DNA of 54,663 bases from a virus: the IMG/VR virus record IMGVR_UViG_3300048792_000052, positions 1-54,663 of that record; one strand, written 5' to 3'. Positions 30,271 to 38,545 of the stretch are shown here, in pieces (positions within the stretch are counted from its first letter, which is position 1; each line of letters starts with the position of its first letter). The position numbers and the translations under genes are program-made. The notes under the pieces are model-generated. The model ran no database searches and was not told the origin of the DNA. It was given only the letters and a program-made list of their open reading frames with translations.

Positions 30271-32604
30271 TTAGATTGCAATATCTTGCGGGCGGATGAA
30301 ACAAGCGCAGAGCGGATGAAGAGGCGGAAAACCAACGTCACCGTAATCGAGCGACATGGTCTTTGCGTTGTCGCCATCTCCCGCCGTTATCGAATCGCCG
30401 TTCTTGAAGAAGACGTCGTCAATCGGAATGGTCTTGCCGTTCATGGATTCGCAAAACTGGCAGACGTTATCCAGGTCGCTTGTGTACCACCGGACCGTCT
30501 TCACGACGCCGGACTGCTTCCACGCTTCCTTGAGCGCACTGTTGGCCGTGCGGAAAGATTCAGTCTTTGCCACGGTCGCCGCGCGGGACGTGTCGCTCCA
30601 TTCGTAAATCTGCTCAACGCGTTTTGAAATATCTGCTAGCGATTCCCCGGCCTGGATGCCTTCGTTGATGTGCGTTTCAAGAGCCTCCAACGTGGTTTGG
30701 TTGTAGCTTTCGGACATCATCTGGACGGACTGCTTCACCGCCGCGCGGGTGGTTTCGTTAAACGGATTCAGGTCCGGCTTGCCGATCTCCGCTGCCGCTG
30801 CGAGGGCTTGATGCTCAAACAAAGTTTCCATCGTGGGCGTGAGCGCGCTCGTGGTAATTGAAATCCAGTTGTCGAGATTGAACAACTTGGAAGGGTCGAT
30901 GCCTTTCGTGGCATTCGGCAGATTGGCAAGGACTTCCTTTTTCTGCTCGGCGTTCAGCTTCTGGATTGTCTCGGTAATCTCCTTTTCCGCCGCGTGGGTG
31001 TACTCGCTGAACTCTTTCCAGACCGCTTCATCTTTTTCCTTCGATGATTCGAATGCTTTGGTCGCGAGCTTTTCCTTCAACGCATCGGCGATTTTCTTTG
31101 CGAGATTCCCGCCCAACTCCTGGCGCTGCTTGGCGCGGGTGCGTAGCTTAGTCCTGATAGGCCGGAAGGCAACGCGCATGCCATTCGCGGCTTTCATTGT
31201 TTTATTCGCATCACTTTGGGCTGGTCCGTTGGCTTCGGGGTCGACGTCGCCGTTGCCGCCCGGCGCCGCTTCGCCTACCGGAGCCATGGCGGTCGGGTGC
31301 ATGAGCACATCGCCTCCGTCGATCGGCCCCAGGCCCATGAAGTTTTCGCGAGCTTCGTTGATCGTAAGCACGGGCTGGCTGCCGACGGATGCTTGCATCT
31401 CGGTCGTGCGTGCGGCGCGGTCCTCTGCCACGGGGTCGATGAACGTGATGTACAAATCATCCCCGTAGCGCGGAATCAATTTCTCGTTCAAATATCCACA
31501 GATGAGCTGCATGTGCGGCTTGACAACACGCTTTGAAAATACGTAGTCTGCTGTCTCCGCGGTTGCCCTGTTGGTGTCTGATTCGGCGGTGCCTAAAATA
31601 GTTTTCGAAATACCGAATAGCATAAGAATTCGGTCGCGCATGACGAGCGACAGATTCTTGAAGTCCATATCCTTCGGCGTTGCTCCAGCTCCGACCCACT
31701 TCACTCCCTTGGGCAAGACGGCGATGCGGTTCATATTCTCGATGCCGCCGTGCATATCCATGAAGCTGATCTTCAGAGATTCAATCTGGGTTTCAGCAAC
31801 TGCTTCGCTCTCAAGGAAGCCGGCCGGCCGCGCTCCGTTCATGAAGAACTTACGGTTGAACTCCATCGCATAGTTATCGTTGTCGATGTACTCCGCGCCG
31901 GATTGTACGATGCCTTTGCCTTCGTACTGATTGCCAGGGTCGGGCAAACGGAAGTGGATGATGCACGCGGGACTAAAGATGATAGTGCGCGTTTCTATCC
32001 GCATCTTGTAGCCCGTGATTTTGAAGGGGAACTGCGAGCGGTCAACCATGACGTTTGTCCTGGTTGGGTCGAGGAGATAGATGGCGTCGGGTTTCGTCAG
32101 CTCGTCCTTAACGGGATTGCCTGCCTTGTCCGTCAAAAGCCAGTAGCAATTGCCGACAAGGTTCAGATGGGCGGAGGTCAGGTACTTCAGCTCGGAGCCA
32201 ATCATGTCCGAGTTCACGCTGTCCAAAAGGTCAAGCGCGGCATGTTCGGTCTGTTCCTCTCGGTCCTTGCCGCTCTCTTGGAACAAACGGAAGTCGGTAT
32301 TCTGCACCTCGCGGCCAATCGCATTCACCGCAGCATAGACATACCCTTTGTTGTTTGCCATCGCCCGTTCGGGGTCGATGTGATTCGCGCCCGGCCGTTC
32401 GATGACGAACTGGTTGCCTGATTCGATCTCGCTGAACTTCCCTCCAACGCCCTTCACCACTCCGTAGCGGGTCATTTTCACGCCGCCCTGCTCCTGGGAA
32501 TACAACTCCGGTTCAATGCGGGATGCGAACGGATTCAGACGCTTAAAGGCGCTGCGGATGGACCAGCTTGGCTTTTGTTTGGCGTTGAGGGTGGGCGATG
32601 CCAT
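30271..32604 (-). CDS. Portal protein fused to a MuF/SPP1 gp7 head morphogenesis domain
   Basis: Start at ATG 32604 (MASPTLNAKQKPSW), overlapping the preceding stop as TAATG; 777 residues. Residues about 20-430 are an HK97-type portal: NKGYVYAAVNAIGREVQNTD, LTSAHLNLVGNCYWLL, DRILMLFGISKTILGT. The C-terminal 230 residues are a MuF-like domain: ATVAKTESFRTANSALKEAW, then VRWYTSDLDNVCQFCESMNG and LHPLCACF, where the Cys/His residues may bind metal. The two are usually separate neighbouring genes. The dodecameric portal would thus carry the minor head protein covalently. Confidence 0.9.
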   Translation of the reverse strand: MASPTLNAKQKPSWSIRSAFKRLNPFASRIEPELYSQEQGGVKMTRYGVVKGVGGKFSEIESGNQFVIERPGANHIDPERAMANNKGYVYAAVNAIGREVQNTDFRLFQESGKDREEQTEHAALDLLDSVNSDMIGSELKYLTSAHLNLVGNCYWLLTDKAGNPVKDELTKPDAIYLLDPTRTNVMVDRSQFPFKITGYKMRIETRTIIFSPACIIHFRLPDPGNQYEGKGIVQSGAEYIDNDNYAMEFNRKFFMNGARPAGFLESEAVAETQIESLKISFMDMHGGIENMNRIAVLPKGVKWVGAGATPKDMDFKNLSLVMRDRILMLFGISKTILGTAESDTNRATAETADYVFSKRVVKPHMQLICGYLNEKLIPRYGDDLYITFIDPVAEDRAARTTEMQASVGSQPVLTINEARENFMGLGPIDGGDVLMHPTAMAPVGEAAPGGNGDVDPEANGPAQSDANKTMKAANGMRVAFRPIRTKLRTRAKQRQELGGNLAKKIADALKEKLATKAFESSKEKDEAVWKEFSEYTHAAEKEITETIQKLNAEQKKEVLANLPNATKGIDPSKLFNLDNWISITTSALTPTMETLFEHQALAAAAEIGKPDLNPFNETTRAAVKQSVQMMSESYNQTTLEALETHINEGIQAGESLADISKRVEQIYEWSDTSRAATVAKTESFRTANSALKEAWKQSGVVKTVRWYTSDLDNVCQFCESMNGKTIPIDDVFFKNGDSITAGDGDNAKTMSLDYGDVGFPPLHPLCACFIRPQDIAI

Positions 32605-33011
32605 TACGCGGGCATGATGTTTCCGTCCTTTATTTCGAAAGCGATTGTCGGCGCGTCGTACCGTCCAACCCCGCGCGAATAGGCGCACGCCAAAGGCTTT
32701 ACAATGGTGAGCGGCTCTATGCTCACAATCCTGTGGTCTTTCGTGGTCGCTATTGGCTGACTGCAATGCGGGCAGTTCATCACGATTGCATCGTAGTCGG
32801 GCCACACGATTTCAATCGTTTCCTTGAGGGCAGTTTTCTTGCCGAACATGCCCCACAAGAGAAGGCGGAAGAAACCCTGCGGCGGCTGTAAGCGCTGGAT
32901 ATCAAACGTGCGAATTGGCTCGCGCTTGGCGATGAAGCAATAATCCCCTGGCTGGAGCAGGTCGGCTGAAAAGGGAACGCGGCGGACTTGGAGGGTTTGG
33001 AGGGCTTCCAT
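32604..33011 (-). CDS. Small protein upstream of the portal
   Basis: A protein of 135 residues. It starts MEALQTLQVRRVPFSADLLQ and has an amphipathic or hydrophobic stretch (GFFRLLLWGMFGKK) and one CxxC pair (MNCPHCSQPIATTKDHR) resembling half of a zinc knuckle. No family recognised. The TAATG overlap with the portal start shows translational coupling. It could be a head-assembly accessory factor. Confidence 0.6.
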   Translation of the reverse strand: MEALQTLQVRRVPFSADLLQPGDYCFIAKREPIRTFDIQRLQPPQGFFRLLLWGMFGKKTALKETIEIVWPDYDAIVMNCPHCSQPIATTKDHRIVSIEPLTIVKPLACAYSRGVGRYDAPTIAFEIKDGNIMPA

Positions 33012-33112
33012 GTGCTTTGAATTCTAGAGGTTCGGCGGGATTTGGCAATTGACCCCTATGCACAGGGAAAGAAATCCGGTAGAATGTTGCGATCCAAGGA
33101 AGGAACCAAGCT

Positions 33113-33526
33113 ATGGGACGATACATCGGTTTAATCGGAGCGTGTTTGTGTTTTTTGCTCGACGGATGTTCTGCGGGCGGGAACTCTGTAAGCAATGCGT
33201 TTGACTTCTCCAGCCCGTCTAGCGTCGTTAAAAAGCTCTTCGAAACGTGTAATGCTGGTGAGTACTCTAAAGCTAAGGATCTGTATACGACAAGCCTCCA
33301 AAAAACCATAGATGGGGAACTCGGTGCTATGGCTGGCGGTATGAAGGGTCTCTGCGACAGTTCCACGAGAAACGGAACTATGACGAGCATTGAAATCAAG
33401 AGCGAAGAAAAGAGGGGAGAAGGGGCAATAGTTGTTGCGAACATTCATTTTAAGGACAACAGCACAAACGAAGGAGATCAAACTGAGTTGATTAAAGAGA
33501 ATGGCGTTTGGAGGGTGGCCAAGTAA
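33113..33526 (+). CDS. DUF4878-like lipoprotein (moron)
   Basis: A protein of 137 residues. The lipobox LLDGC at residues 15-19 follows a hydrophobic stretch, so it is exported and lipidated. The mature part begins with a Ser-rich linker, then SPSSVVKKLFETCNAGEYSK, and ends VANIHFKD ... ELIKENGVWRVAK, the pattern of DUF4878 and other NTF2-like lipoproteins. It has a good ribosome site (AAGGAAGGAACC). It lies between the terminase and portal genes on the opposite strand. Typical single-gene moron; superinfection immunity is one possible role. Confidence 0.75.
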   Translation: MGRYIGLIGACLCFLLDGCSAGGNSVSNAFDFSSPSSVVKKLFETCNAGEYSKAKDLYTTSLQKTIDGELGAMAGGMKGLCDSSTRNGTMTSIEIKSEEKRGEGAIVVANIHFKDNSTNEGDQTELIKENGVWRVAK

Positions 33527-33527
33527 C

Positions 33528-34973
33528 TCAAGCATCAATCCAATGGATCTTCGGCAGCTCCAAGCCCTGCTCGATCAAGCCTTGAAGCAACGTGGTCAGC
33601 CCGTCGCAGAGGTCATCATGCGACTCCACGCCAAGATTGAAAATCTGCCCGAGCAACTGTTCGCACCCCGTCCGTGGGAACAGCACGGTTCCGTTCTTGA
33701 TGAGCGGCGCGACGACCTGTAGCCTGCTCCGCTTATCCGTTGTCGGGCGCATGGGAACGACCGGGAGCATCATGCGCTCCATCTCCTGTATCGCCGCTTT
33801 TTGGTATGCCACGTCCTCAACAAAGAAAATGTGCGAACCCTTGCGTTCGCCCGGCACGTTCCGGAGATAGACCATGAAGTCGTGGAACGTGACGTGTTCG
33901 TTGTACGGGTCAGGGAGGATGTAGATCTTCGGCGCTCCATCGAGATAGTGCACATCGCCTTCGACGTCCGTCGTGTAGTCCGCGCCTTCCTTTTGTGAGA
34001 TAGCCAGGTCAACCCCGTGGCCTTTCATCGCTGCTATGCCGGTGGGGCGTTCGTCGTAGTAATGGATATCCTCGGGCTTGATGATGGCTTCGTCGTCCGC
34101 CACAATCTTCAGCAGCATTTCCCGCTGCCACGCGATCGCGCCCATGTCACGTTCTTTGTCCTTGAGGGATTGCGCGGTGGGGTACATCGCGGGCCAGGTG
34201 CAGATGCCCTTGGAATCAATCAGAGGGAACTCAAGGACTTTGAATCCCGTGCCTGGGGCTTTCAAACGGGAAAGCAATGCGTCCATGTGCAAGAGGTTGC
34301 CGATGACAACCAGCTTGCCTTTGCGGGCGTCCATACCCGGCATAATTTCTGAATGGAGCCAGCGGTCGGTTTTATCCCTGTTCTCTTTGGTGCGAATCCA
34401 CTCCCCGTCCTCCGGGTCGTCGATCACTACCAACTTGGGCCGGTGTTGGAGATGACGGAGGCCGCGAACCTTCTGCCCACGGCTCCGCGCAAGGATGCGG
34501 ACGCCGTTCGAAAGAACGATGTTCTGCTTTTGCCACTCTTCCCCTTCGCCCTTCAGAGCAAAGTCTTCAATGACGTTGCCTTTGATTTCTCCATAGTCCT
34601 GTTTGATAAGGGCGTTGGTTTCGAGCTCATGCTTGATGGCGCTGATGTTGAGCGTCGCCTGGCGGCTGGAATCGGCTACCAAGATGATGAAGGGGTACTG
34701 CTCCGGATGTTCGAGTGCAGCCCACAAGGGCAACGCAAGTGAGCCAAGGGTGCTTTTGCCCGAACCGCGGAAGCCGATGATGAGCAAGCGGCGGTCGTCG
34801 TCGCTTTCTAACGCATGGATGAGTTCAGAGTGGAATGAGGCAGGCGGGTCGGTGAAATATCCGGTGAGATAGACAAGCGAAAAGCCCAAGAGCGTTTTTG
34901 CGCTCTCGCGGCGGCCGTCATACGAATCGAATGGGGAATCAAGAAGCTGGAGGGAGTTCGGTTGTTCGGACAT
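33528..34973 (-). CDS. terL: Terminase large subunit
   Basis: A protein of 481 residues. Walker A is GFRGSGKST (residues 67-75) and Walker B is LVVIDDPEDGE near 180. The C-terminal RNase H-like nuclease shows its acidic residues in HGVDLAISQKEGADYT, IFFVEDVAYQKA and SHDDLCDGLTTLL. It packages DNA into the prohead through the portal. It overlaps the small-subunit gene by 35 bases and is the second gene of the virion operon. The family is clear; the packaging type (cos or pac) is not. Confidence 0.93.
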   Translation of the reverse strand: MSEQPNSLQLLDSPFDSYDGRRESAKTLLGFSLVYLTGYFTDPPASFHSELIHALESDDDRRLLIIGFRGSGKSTLGSLALPLWAALEHPEQYPFIILVADSSRQATLNISAIKHELETNALIKQDYGEIKGNVIEDFALKGEGEEWQKQNIVLSNGVRILARSRGQKVRGLRHLQHRPKLVVIDDPEDGEWIRTKENRDKTDRWLHSEIMPGMDARKGKLVVIGNLLHMDALLSRLKAPGTGFKVLEFPLIDSKGICTWPAMYPTAQSLKDKERDMGAIAWQREMLLKIVADDEAIIKPEDIHYYDERPTGIAAMKGHGVDLAISQKEGADYTTDVEGDVHYLDGAPKIYILPDPYNEHVTFHDFMVYLRNVPGERKGSHIFFVEDVAYQKAAIQEMERMMLPVVPMRPTTDKRSRLQVVAPLIKNGTVLFPRTGCEQLLGQIFNLGVESHDDLCDGLTTLLQGLIEQGLELPKIHWIDA

Positions 34974-35460
34974 CCTCCTTCGGAGCTTCTAAAAGCCCCC
35001 AGTTTTGGAAAACGGAACGGATGGCTTGCTTGCGTTCTTCTGGTAGCGGAGTATTGCGGATCACCGCATCGAGCGTTCCTAGCTTGCGCTCAAAAACGCC
35101 GGCGTCGAAGAGTTTTTCGAACATGTCCTTATGCGCCTCGCGTATCTCGCGGAGTGCCATTACCCTATCCTGCTTGCGGGCGAATTCGTCGTTCGCAATG
35201 GACCACGCGACGGCCGAGATTTCCATCATCACGTCCTGGAAGGATGAAAGGGCGTAATTGAGGGTGAGCGTGTTCAAGCGCTTCACTCGCTCCACCTGGA
35301 TGCTCTTGAGAAGCGATGCGACGTACCAGCGGTCAAGTGCCAGGCCATCGTCTTTGAGGCGTTCTGTAAGCGCTACCTGCGTAATCTGTGGGTGCTGGGC
35401 GATGATGCTACGGATACGGGACTTGTAGTATTGCTTCTTCTCTTGCGTTATCTTCGGCAT
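34939..35460 (-). CDS. Terminase small subunit-like DNA-binding protein
   Basis: A protein of 173 residues. The N-terminus holds a helix-turn-helix (SIIAQHPQITQVALTERLKD, then DRWYVASLLKSIQ). A long central helical region (YALSSFQDVMMEISAVAWSI) could oligomerise, and a short tail contacts TerL. Position directly before TerL with overlapping ends supports the small terminase role of recognising the packaging site. Sequence alone gives only the HTH. Confidence 0.75.
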   Translation of the reverse strand: MPKITQEKKQYYKSRIRSIIAQHPQITQVALTERLKDDGLALDRWYVASLLKSIQVERVKRLNTLTLNYALSSFQDVMMEISAVAWSIANDEFARKQDRVMALREIREAHKDMFEKLFDAGVFERKLGTLDAVIRNTPLPEERKQAIRSVFQNWGLLEAPKEDVRTTELPPAS

Positions 35461-35530
35461 GAACGTGAGGATTCGTGGGTTTCAATAACCATACAACAAT
35501 CGGGTAAACTAGGGAAGCAAAGGCGATAAT

Positions 35531-35863
35531 ATGCACCCAGAAACCGAGAAACGAGTTGAACATCTGAGGAGTCGAATTGCGACGGCTACAAAAGAGCTGG
35601 ATGAAGCAAAGGCGCGATTTGGCTCTAACTCAGATGAATACCTGCACGCAAGGATTAGGCAGGCAGAGTTCTGGCTCGGAGATTTGGAAACGCTTTTTAT
35701 TGCGATGGTTATTGAAAAGCGCAGTCCACCCAAGACCCTTAGTGAAGAGTTGTGGATTCTACAAACGGCGGAAACAGACCTTGCCAACATAACTACGCCG
35801 CTCGTAAAACAGATTTCCCAATGGTCAACAACCTACGGCGATAAGTTTCAGGCAATCGGCTGA
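35531..35863 (+). CDS. Small helical protein (moron)
   Basis: A protein of 110 residues. MHPETEKRVEHLRSRIATAT, then KELDEAKARFGSNSDEYLHA, predict a helical hairpin; the rest is helical with no membrane segment. Transcribed rightward from a 70-base gap shared with the terminase operon. It converges on, and overlaps by 16 bases, the leftward gene at 35848. No family recognised. Confidence 0.55.
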   Translation: MHPETEKRVEHLRSRIATATKELDEAKARFGSNSDEYLHARIRQAEFWLGDLETLFIAMVIEKRSPPKTLSEELWILQTAETDLANITTPLVKQISQWSTTYGDKFQAIG

Positions 35864-36039
35864 CGAGACAGTTCCTTCAATAGCACCGATAACTTCTTGA
35901 TGTCCTCTGCCTCGCCGACAAGCTCTATCCTCGCCTTGAGGTGGTGCGCTTTCGACAAGTCCCCGTCCTCATGCAAGGCCTTCTCCAGCTCTTTCTGGCT
36001 GACCGCCGGGCCGAATTTTATGGTGTAGCGTTCGATCAT
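35848..36039 (-). CDS. Small protein of unknown function
   Basis: A protein of 63 residues: MIERYTIKFGPAVSQKELEK, then LKARIELVGEAEDIKKLSVL. The predicted alternation of strands and helices suggests a small alpha/beta fold. The ATGA overlap with the gene upstream shows coupling. Unrecognised. Its end overlaps a convergent rightward gene. Confidence 0.55.
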   Translation of the reverse strand: MIERYTIKFGPAVSQKELEKALHEDGDLSKAHHLKARIELVGEAEDIKKLSVLLKELSRQPIA

Positions 36040-36206
36040 GTTCCAAGGGGAGTGCCGTCAATTATGTATGCAAAAATCTGTTCTTCGCTTCTCATCACTT
36101 CGTCCACGCGGTAAAAGGTCTTGCCCTGCCGCGTCACGAGGGGGTTTTCCCGATCCACACGATGTCCGCGCAATTCCAAAGCGTCGAGTGCTTCCTGGAT
36201 GTTCAT
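36036..36206 (-). CDS. Small protein of unknown function
   Basis: A protein of 56 residues: MNIQEALDALELRGHRVDRE, then PLVTRQGKTFYRVDEVMRSE. It has the look of a compact helix-strand protein, perhaps DNA- or protein-binding. It overlaps the next gene by ATGA, a strong sign that it is translated. No family recognised. Confidence 0.55.
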   Translation of the reverse strand: MNIQEALDALELRGHRVDRENPLVTRQGKTFYRVDEVMRSEEQIFAYIIDGTPLGT

Positions 36207-36271
36207 GCTTGGACATAATAACAGGCCTGAATAGCTCCGGCATTGAGCGCAAGGGCTACCCGGCCTGAAAA

Positions 36272-36478
36272 CTACGCTGCTTCCTCGGCTGGCTCGTCCG
36301 TCTTTTCCTCCGGCGCTACCTCCTTTTCCTCAGCGCCGTCGCGGTTTTCCGCAATCTCCTCGGTGGATTCCGGCTTCGCTTCCTCTACCTTTTCCTCCGG
36401 CTTGGTTTCCTCGGCCGGGGTCTGACCCTTGAACGCTATGCCTCCGTTCGGATGAGCTACAAAATGGTTATCTTCCAT
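36272..36478 (-). CDS. Highly acidic small protein
   Basis: A protein of 68 residues. The short start MEDNHFVAHPNGGIAFKG is followed by about 50 residues of Glu, Pro and Lys only (EEKVEEAKPESTEEIAENRD and similar). Such acidic tails act as DNA mimics or as flexible linkers. The leader carries the AAAGGTCG box (36499-36506) and a CA-rich spacer instead of a Shine-Dalgarno site. A one-mismatch copy of the dispersed palindrome lies inside it. Confidence 0.5.
   Translation of the reverse strand: MEDNHFVAHPNGGIAFKGQTPAEETKPEEKVEEAKPESTEEIAENRDGAEEKEVAPEEKTDEPAEEAA
36341..36352. promoter_or_regulatory. Dispersed palindrome, variant copy
   Basis: GCGGTTTTCCGC, one mismatch to the consensus, followed by the usual AAT. 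Inside the acidic-protein gene. Confidence 0.45.
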
Positions 36479-36505
36479 GTGTGTGATTGTGATTTGAAAC
36501 GACCT

Positions 36506-37144
36506 TTAGAGAGAACGGATTTTATCGGCTGTGCTTCGGGCTTTCGCCGCCTGGTCTCGGAAGAACTTGGCTGTTTGCTCGCTTCCCTCTGCGTTCTCAG
36601 TCTCGCCCCGCGCCTGCTCGCGCTTCGATGCCACGATCTTCTCTGCCTCGCCGCGCTCTTTGTCGGACTCGTACTTCTCCTGGCCGGACATCTCGGAACG
36701 TTTGATGAGCTTGCCTGGTGCGCCACAATTTAGACATTTGTGTGCAACTTGGTTAGCGTCGACGGCTCTATCGCTTCGAACCGTGTATGTTGTCTGGGCA
36801 ATTCGCGAGGCCTCGTTCCAGTGCTTTGTGCAGACGTTGATTACATCTCCGGCCACAGCATCCGGCCACTTACCGTCGTTGTCGCATACGCCGCATGGCC
36901 ATGTCGCTGAATCCATTTCATGCCCGTTGTCGCAAAGCCAAAATCCCTTTTCTTCCATCGCGGCCACTTCTTTGATGCGGGCATCCATCGTGTCCGCTTC
37001 TTTGTTCAACTGCTTGACGAGCGTCCTTTTTTCGCTGCCAGTGCGCTCCGCAAGGCGGCCGTTCAAATCGTTCAAGGCTGATTCGCGCTCGTGCCGCCAC
37101 CGATAGGCGATCTTGGTATAAACTTTGGCTAGGAATCTGAACAT
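36506..37144 (-). CDS. Coiled-coil / zinc-knuckle protein
   Basis: A protein of 212 residues. N-terminal basic helices (YRWRHERESALNDLNGRLAE) and a coiled region lead to a middle zinc-binding-like part (FWLCDNGHEMDSATWPCGVC, later KCLNCGAP). A second charged coil follows (SGQEKYESDKERGEAEKIVA). Four or more paired cysteines suggest two zinc sites between two coils. Unrecognised. It heads the small-gene cluster that precedes the terminase genes. Confidence 0.55.
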   Translation of the reverse strand: MFRFLAKVYTKIAYRWRHERESALNDLNGRLAERTGSEKRTLVKQLNKEADTMDARIKEVAAMEEKGFWLCDNGHEMDSATWPCGVCDNDGKWPDAVAGDVINVCTKHWNEASRIAQTTYTVRSDRAVDANQVAHKCLNCGAPGKLIKRSEMSGQEKYESDKERGEAEKIVASKREQARGETENAEGSEQTAKFFRDQAAKARSTADKIRSL

Positions 37145-37205
37145 CTTGGAGATGGTTTAATAATAATATTCGGGCAACATTTGTCAATTCACAGGAGCGT
37201 ATACG

Positions 37206-37595
37206 ATGACCTTCGAGGAGTTTCAGAATGCGGCGGCAGAAACACTGCTTGCTGAGGCGAAGACTTGCTTTGATACATCGAAGAACTTTCCCGCACCCTG
37301 GGCAGGAAGAGCGCCGTTAGTCCTTGAAGCACAGTTTTACATGGCGGAACTGGATCGGAGGGAAGCCGCCCTCGAACGCGCTGAGAGCCGGAGGATCGCA
37401 ACGAGGGACTTCCGCATGGAACTTATCGTTATCTTTCTCATCGGGCTGGAACTGGTCATGGGAATCTGGGGGATCGTTGCCGCCACGAAGGAAAGCAAGG
37501 AGCAGGCGAAGATAATGGATCGGGTGGTGCAAGGGTTGGACCGCGTAGAGAAGGCGGCAAACCGCGCCGGAAATATGAACCTGCTCCGCCATTAG
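37206..37595 (+). CDS. Small membrane protein (moron)
   Basis: A protein of 129 residues. The N-terminal half is soluble and helical (MTFEEFQNAAAETLLAEAKT). A membrane segment lies at about 77-97 (LIVIFLIGLELVMGIWGIVA), followed by a short coil (QAKIMDRVVQGLDRVEKAAN). A clean ribosome site (AGGAGCGTATACG) precedes the ATG. It is rightward among leftward genes, so probably prophage-expressed. Function unknown. Confidence 0.55.
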   Translation: MTFEEFQNAAAETLLAEAKTCFDTSKNFPAPWAGRAPLVLEAQFYMAELDRREAALERAESRRIATRDFRMELIVIFLIGLELVMGIWGIVAATKESKEQAKIMDRVVQGLDRVEKAANRAGNMNLLRH

Positions 37596-37632
37596 GTTCT
37601 CTGAAGCGCTGAGAGCGGCACCCGAGGATTCA

Positions 37633-37770
37633 ATGAAACCGAAGCAAGTTGTTCAAAGCGTAGAAGAAATTCGGCGTAACTGGAGGTTTGCGGAAATCCG
37701 CAATGGTATTATGGTGGGTGAAAAAGGAGCGATTAAATGGCTGATTTCAAGATTGGTGATACGGTAAAGC
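37633..37770 (+). CDS. Possible small ORF carrying a palindrome copy
   Basis: A possible protein of 45 residues (MKPKQVVQSVEEIRRNWRFA, then EIRNGIMVGEKGAIKW), with GAGG upstream. It overlaps the following gene by 34 bases in another frame, and that gene has its own strong ribosome site. The palindrome falls in frame as Ala-Glu-Ile-Arg. Coding is uncertain. Confidence 0.25.
37690..37701. promoter_or_regulatory. Dispersed palindrome, copy 5
   Basis: Exact GCGGAAATCCGC in the 36 bases before the rightward DUF2158 gene, where it could act on that promoter. Confidence 0.7.
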
Positions 37771-37949
37771 TCAAGTCGGGCGGTCCGAAAATGACAATCA
37801 CGAGCGATAGCGCTCCTCCGCCGCCTCCCGGCGGTACGGTCCGCAAAATGTGGAAATGCCAATGGTTCACGGACAAGCATGAGGTCAAGCACGCAGACTT
37901 TCCACCGGAATCGCTGATGCCTTGGACCGAAAAAGACGAGATGCTTTAA
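37737..37949 (+). CDS. DUF2158 (YodC-type) small protein
   Basis: A protein of 70 residues: MADFKIGDTVKLKSGGPKMT, then WKCQWF. This is the DUF2158 pattern, a small SH3-like beta barrel of unknown role found in many bacteria and phages. Strong ribosome site (AAAGGAGCGATTAA). It converges with RusA, overlapping its stop by 4 bases. A palindrome copy lies just upstream. Confidence 0.8.
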   Translation: MADFKIGDTVKLKSGGPKMTITSDSAPPPPPGGTVRKMWKCQWFTDKHEVKHADFPPESLMPWTEKDEML

Positions 37950-38281
37950 CGCATCGGATGCGCTGGGCGGAGCTCGAACTCCACGAACTCCTGTCCCTTC
38001 GGCACGATCCGCTTTTCTACTTCCCAATGGCAGATGTCGCGGTCGTTGAAACCGTATTGCTCCGCGAGCGCGTCTTGGAATGCCTTGATGAGATTGTCGC
38101 CGTCGGAATTGCTTGAAGAAACACCGAACACGTATCTCACCGCGAGCTTACCGCGCGGCACTTCGATCTTGGGCAGGAGATACGAAAGCTCGCGCTGGTA
38201 GGCGAGAAGTTCCGGCGTGCGAAAGCGGCGCCCTTGATACGCACGATTGACTGTAAGCGGCTTGATGGCGACGTGGTACAT
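37946..38281 (-). CDS. rusA: RusA-type Holliday junction resolvase
   Basis: A protein of 111 residues. The active-site region NSDGDNLIKAFQDALAEQYG, followed by FNDRDICHW, carries the conserved Asp cluster of RusA. IKPLTVNRAYQGRRFR at the N-terminus is also typical. RusA cuts Holliday junctions as a dimer, resolving recombination intermediates or trimming branched DNA before packaging. It lies near the nuclease and SSB-like genes, forming a recombination module. A GTG one codon upstream is an alternative start. Confidence 0.9.
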   Translation of the reverse strand: MYHVAIKPLTVNRAYQGRRFRTPELLAYQRELSYLLPKIEVPRGKLAVRYVFGVSSSNSDGDNLIKAFQDALAEQYGFNDRDICHWEVEKRIVPKGQEFVEFELRPAHPMR

Positions 38282-38283
38282 CA

Positions 38284-38421
38284 CTACGTTTCAAGGTCGT
38301 CCTCCTTCGGCTTGTGGCAAGGGCAACTGCAAGGGGAGTCGTGCTCCAACCATTCTTTCTTCGGGGCCACGCCGTCACAATCCATATGGTCCCCATCGCG
38401 GCACGCTTCGGAGATGGTCAT
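38284..38421 (-). CDS. Tiny Cys-rich protein
   Basis: A protein of 45 residues: MTISEACRDGDHMDCDGVAP, then HDSPCSCPCHKPKE. Five cysteines and three histidines could bind one or two zinc ions. Its stop overlaps the possible RusA start region, so it is in the same operon. This C-x-C-x-C-H ending resembles small phage zinc proteins. No family assigned. Confidence 0.55.
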   Translation of the reverse strand: MTISEACRDGDHMDCDGVAPKKEWLEHDSPCSCPCHKPKEDDLET

Positions 38422-38422
38422 A

Positions 38423-38545
38423 TTAATCGACTCGCGCGTTGCACACCGTGCAGTAATGGCGGTTCCATGACCAAGCCCAGATCTTCGCGCCGTGGCACTG
38501 TGATCGGAAACCGAGCCGTATGAGGATGCGGGTGAAGATGGTCAT
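38423..38545 (-). CDS. Tiny protein with a C-terminal CxxC
   Basis: A protein of 40 residues: MTIFTRILIRLGFRSQCHGA, then WSWNRHYCTVCNARVD. A short hydrophobic helix and a Cys/His cluster (C17, H18, H30, C32, C35). The ATGA overlap with the gene upstream and the 1-base gap to the next gene support translation. Function unknown. Confidence 0.5.
   Translation of the reverse strand: MTIFTRILIRLGFRSQCHGAKIWAWSWNRHYCTVCNARVD

Noticed and set aside
31750-32421. Rightward frame of 223 codons inside the portal gene
   Set aside because: Shadow of the portal; no domain and no start signal.
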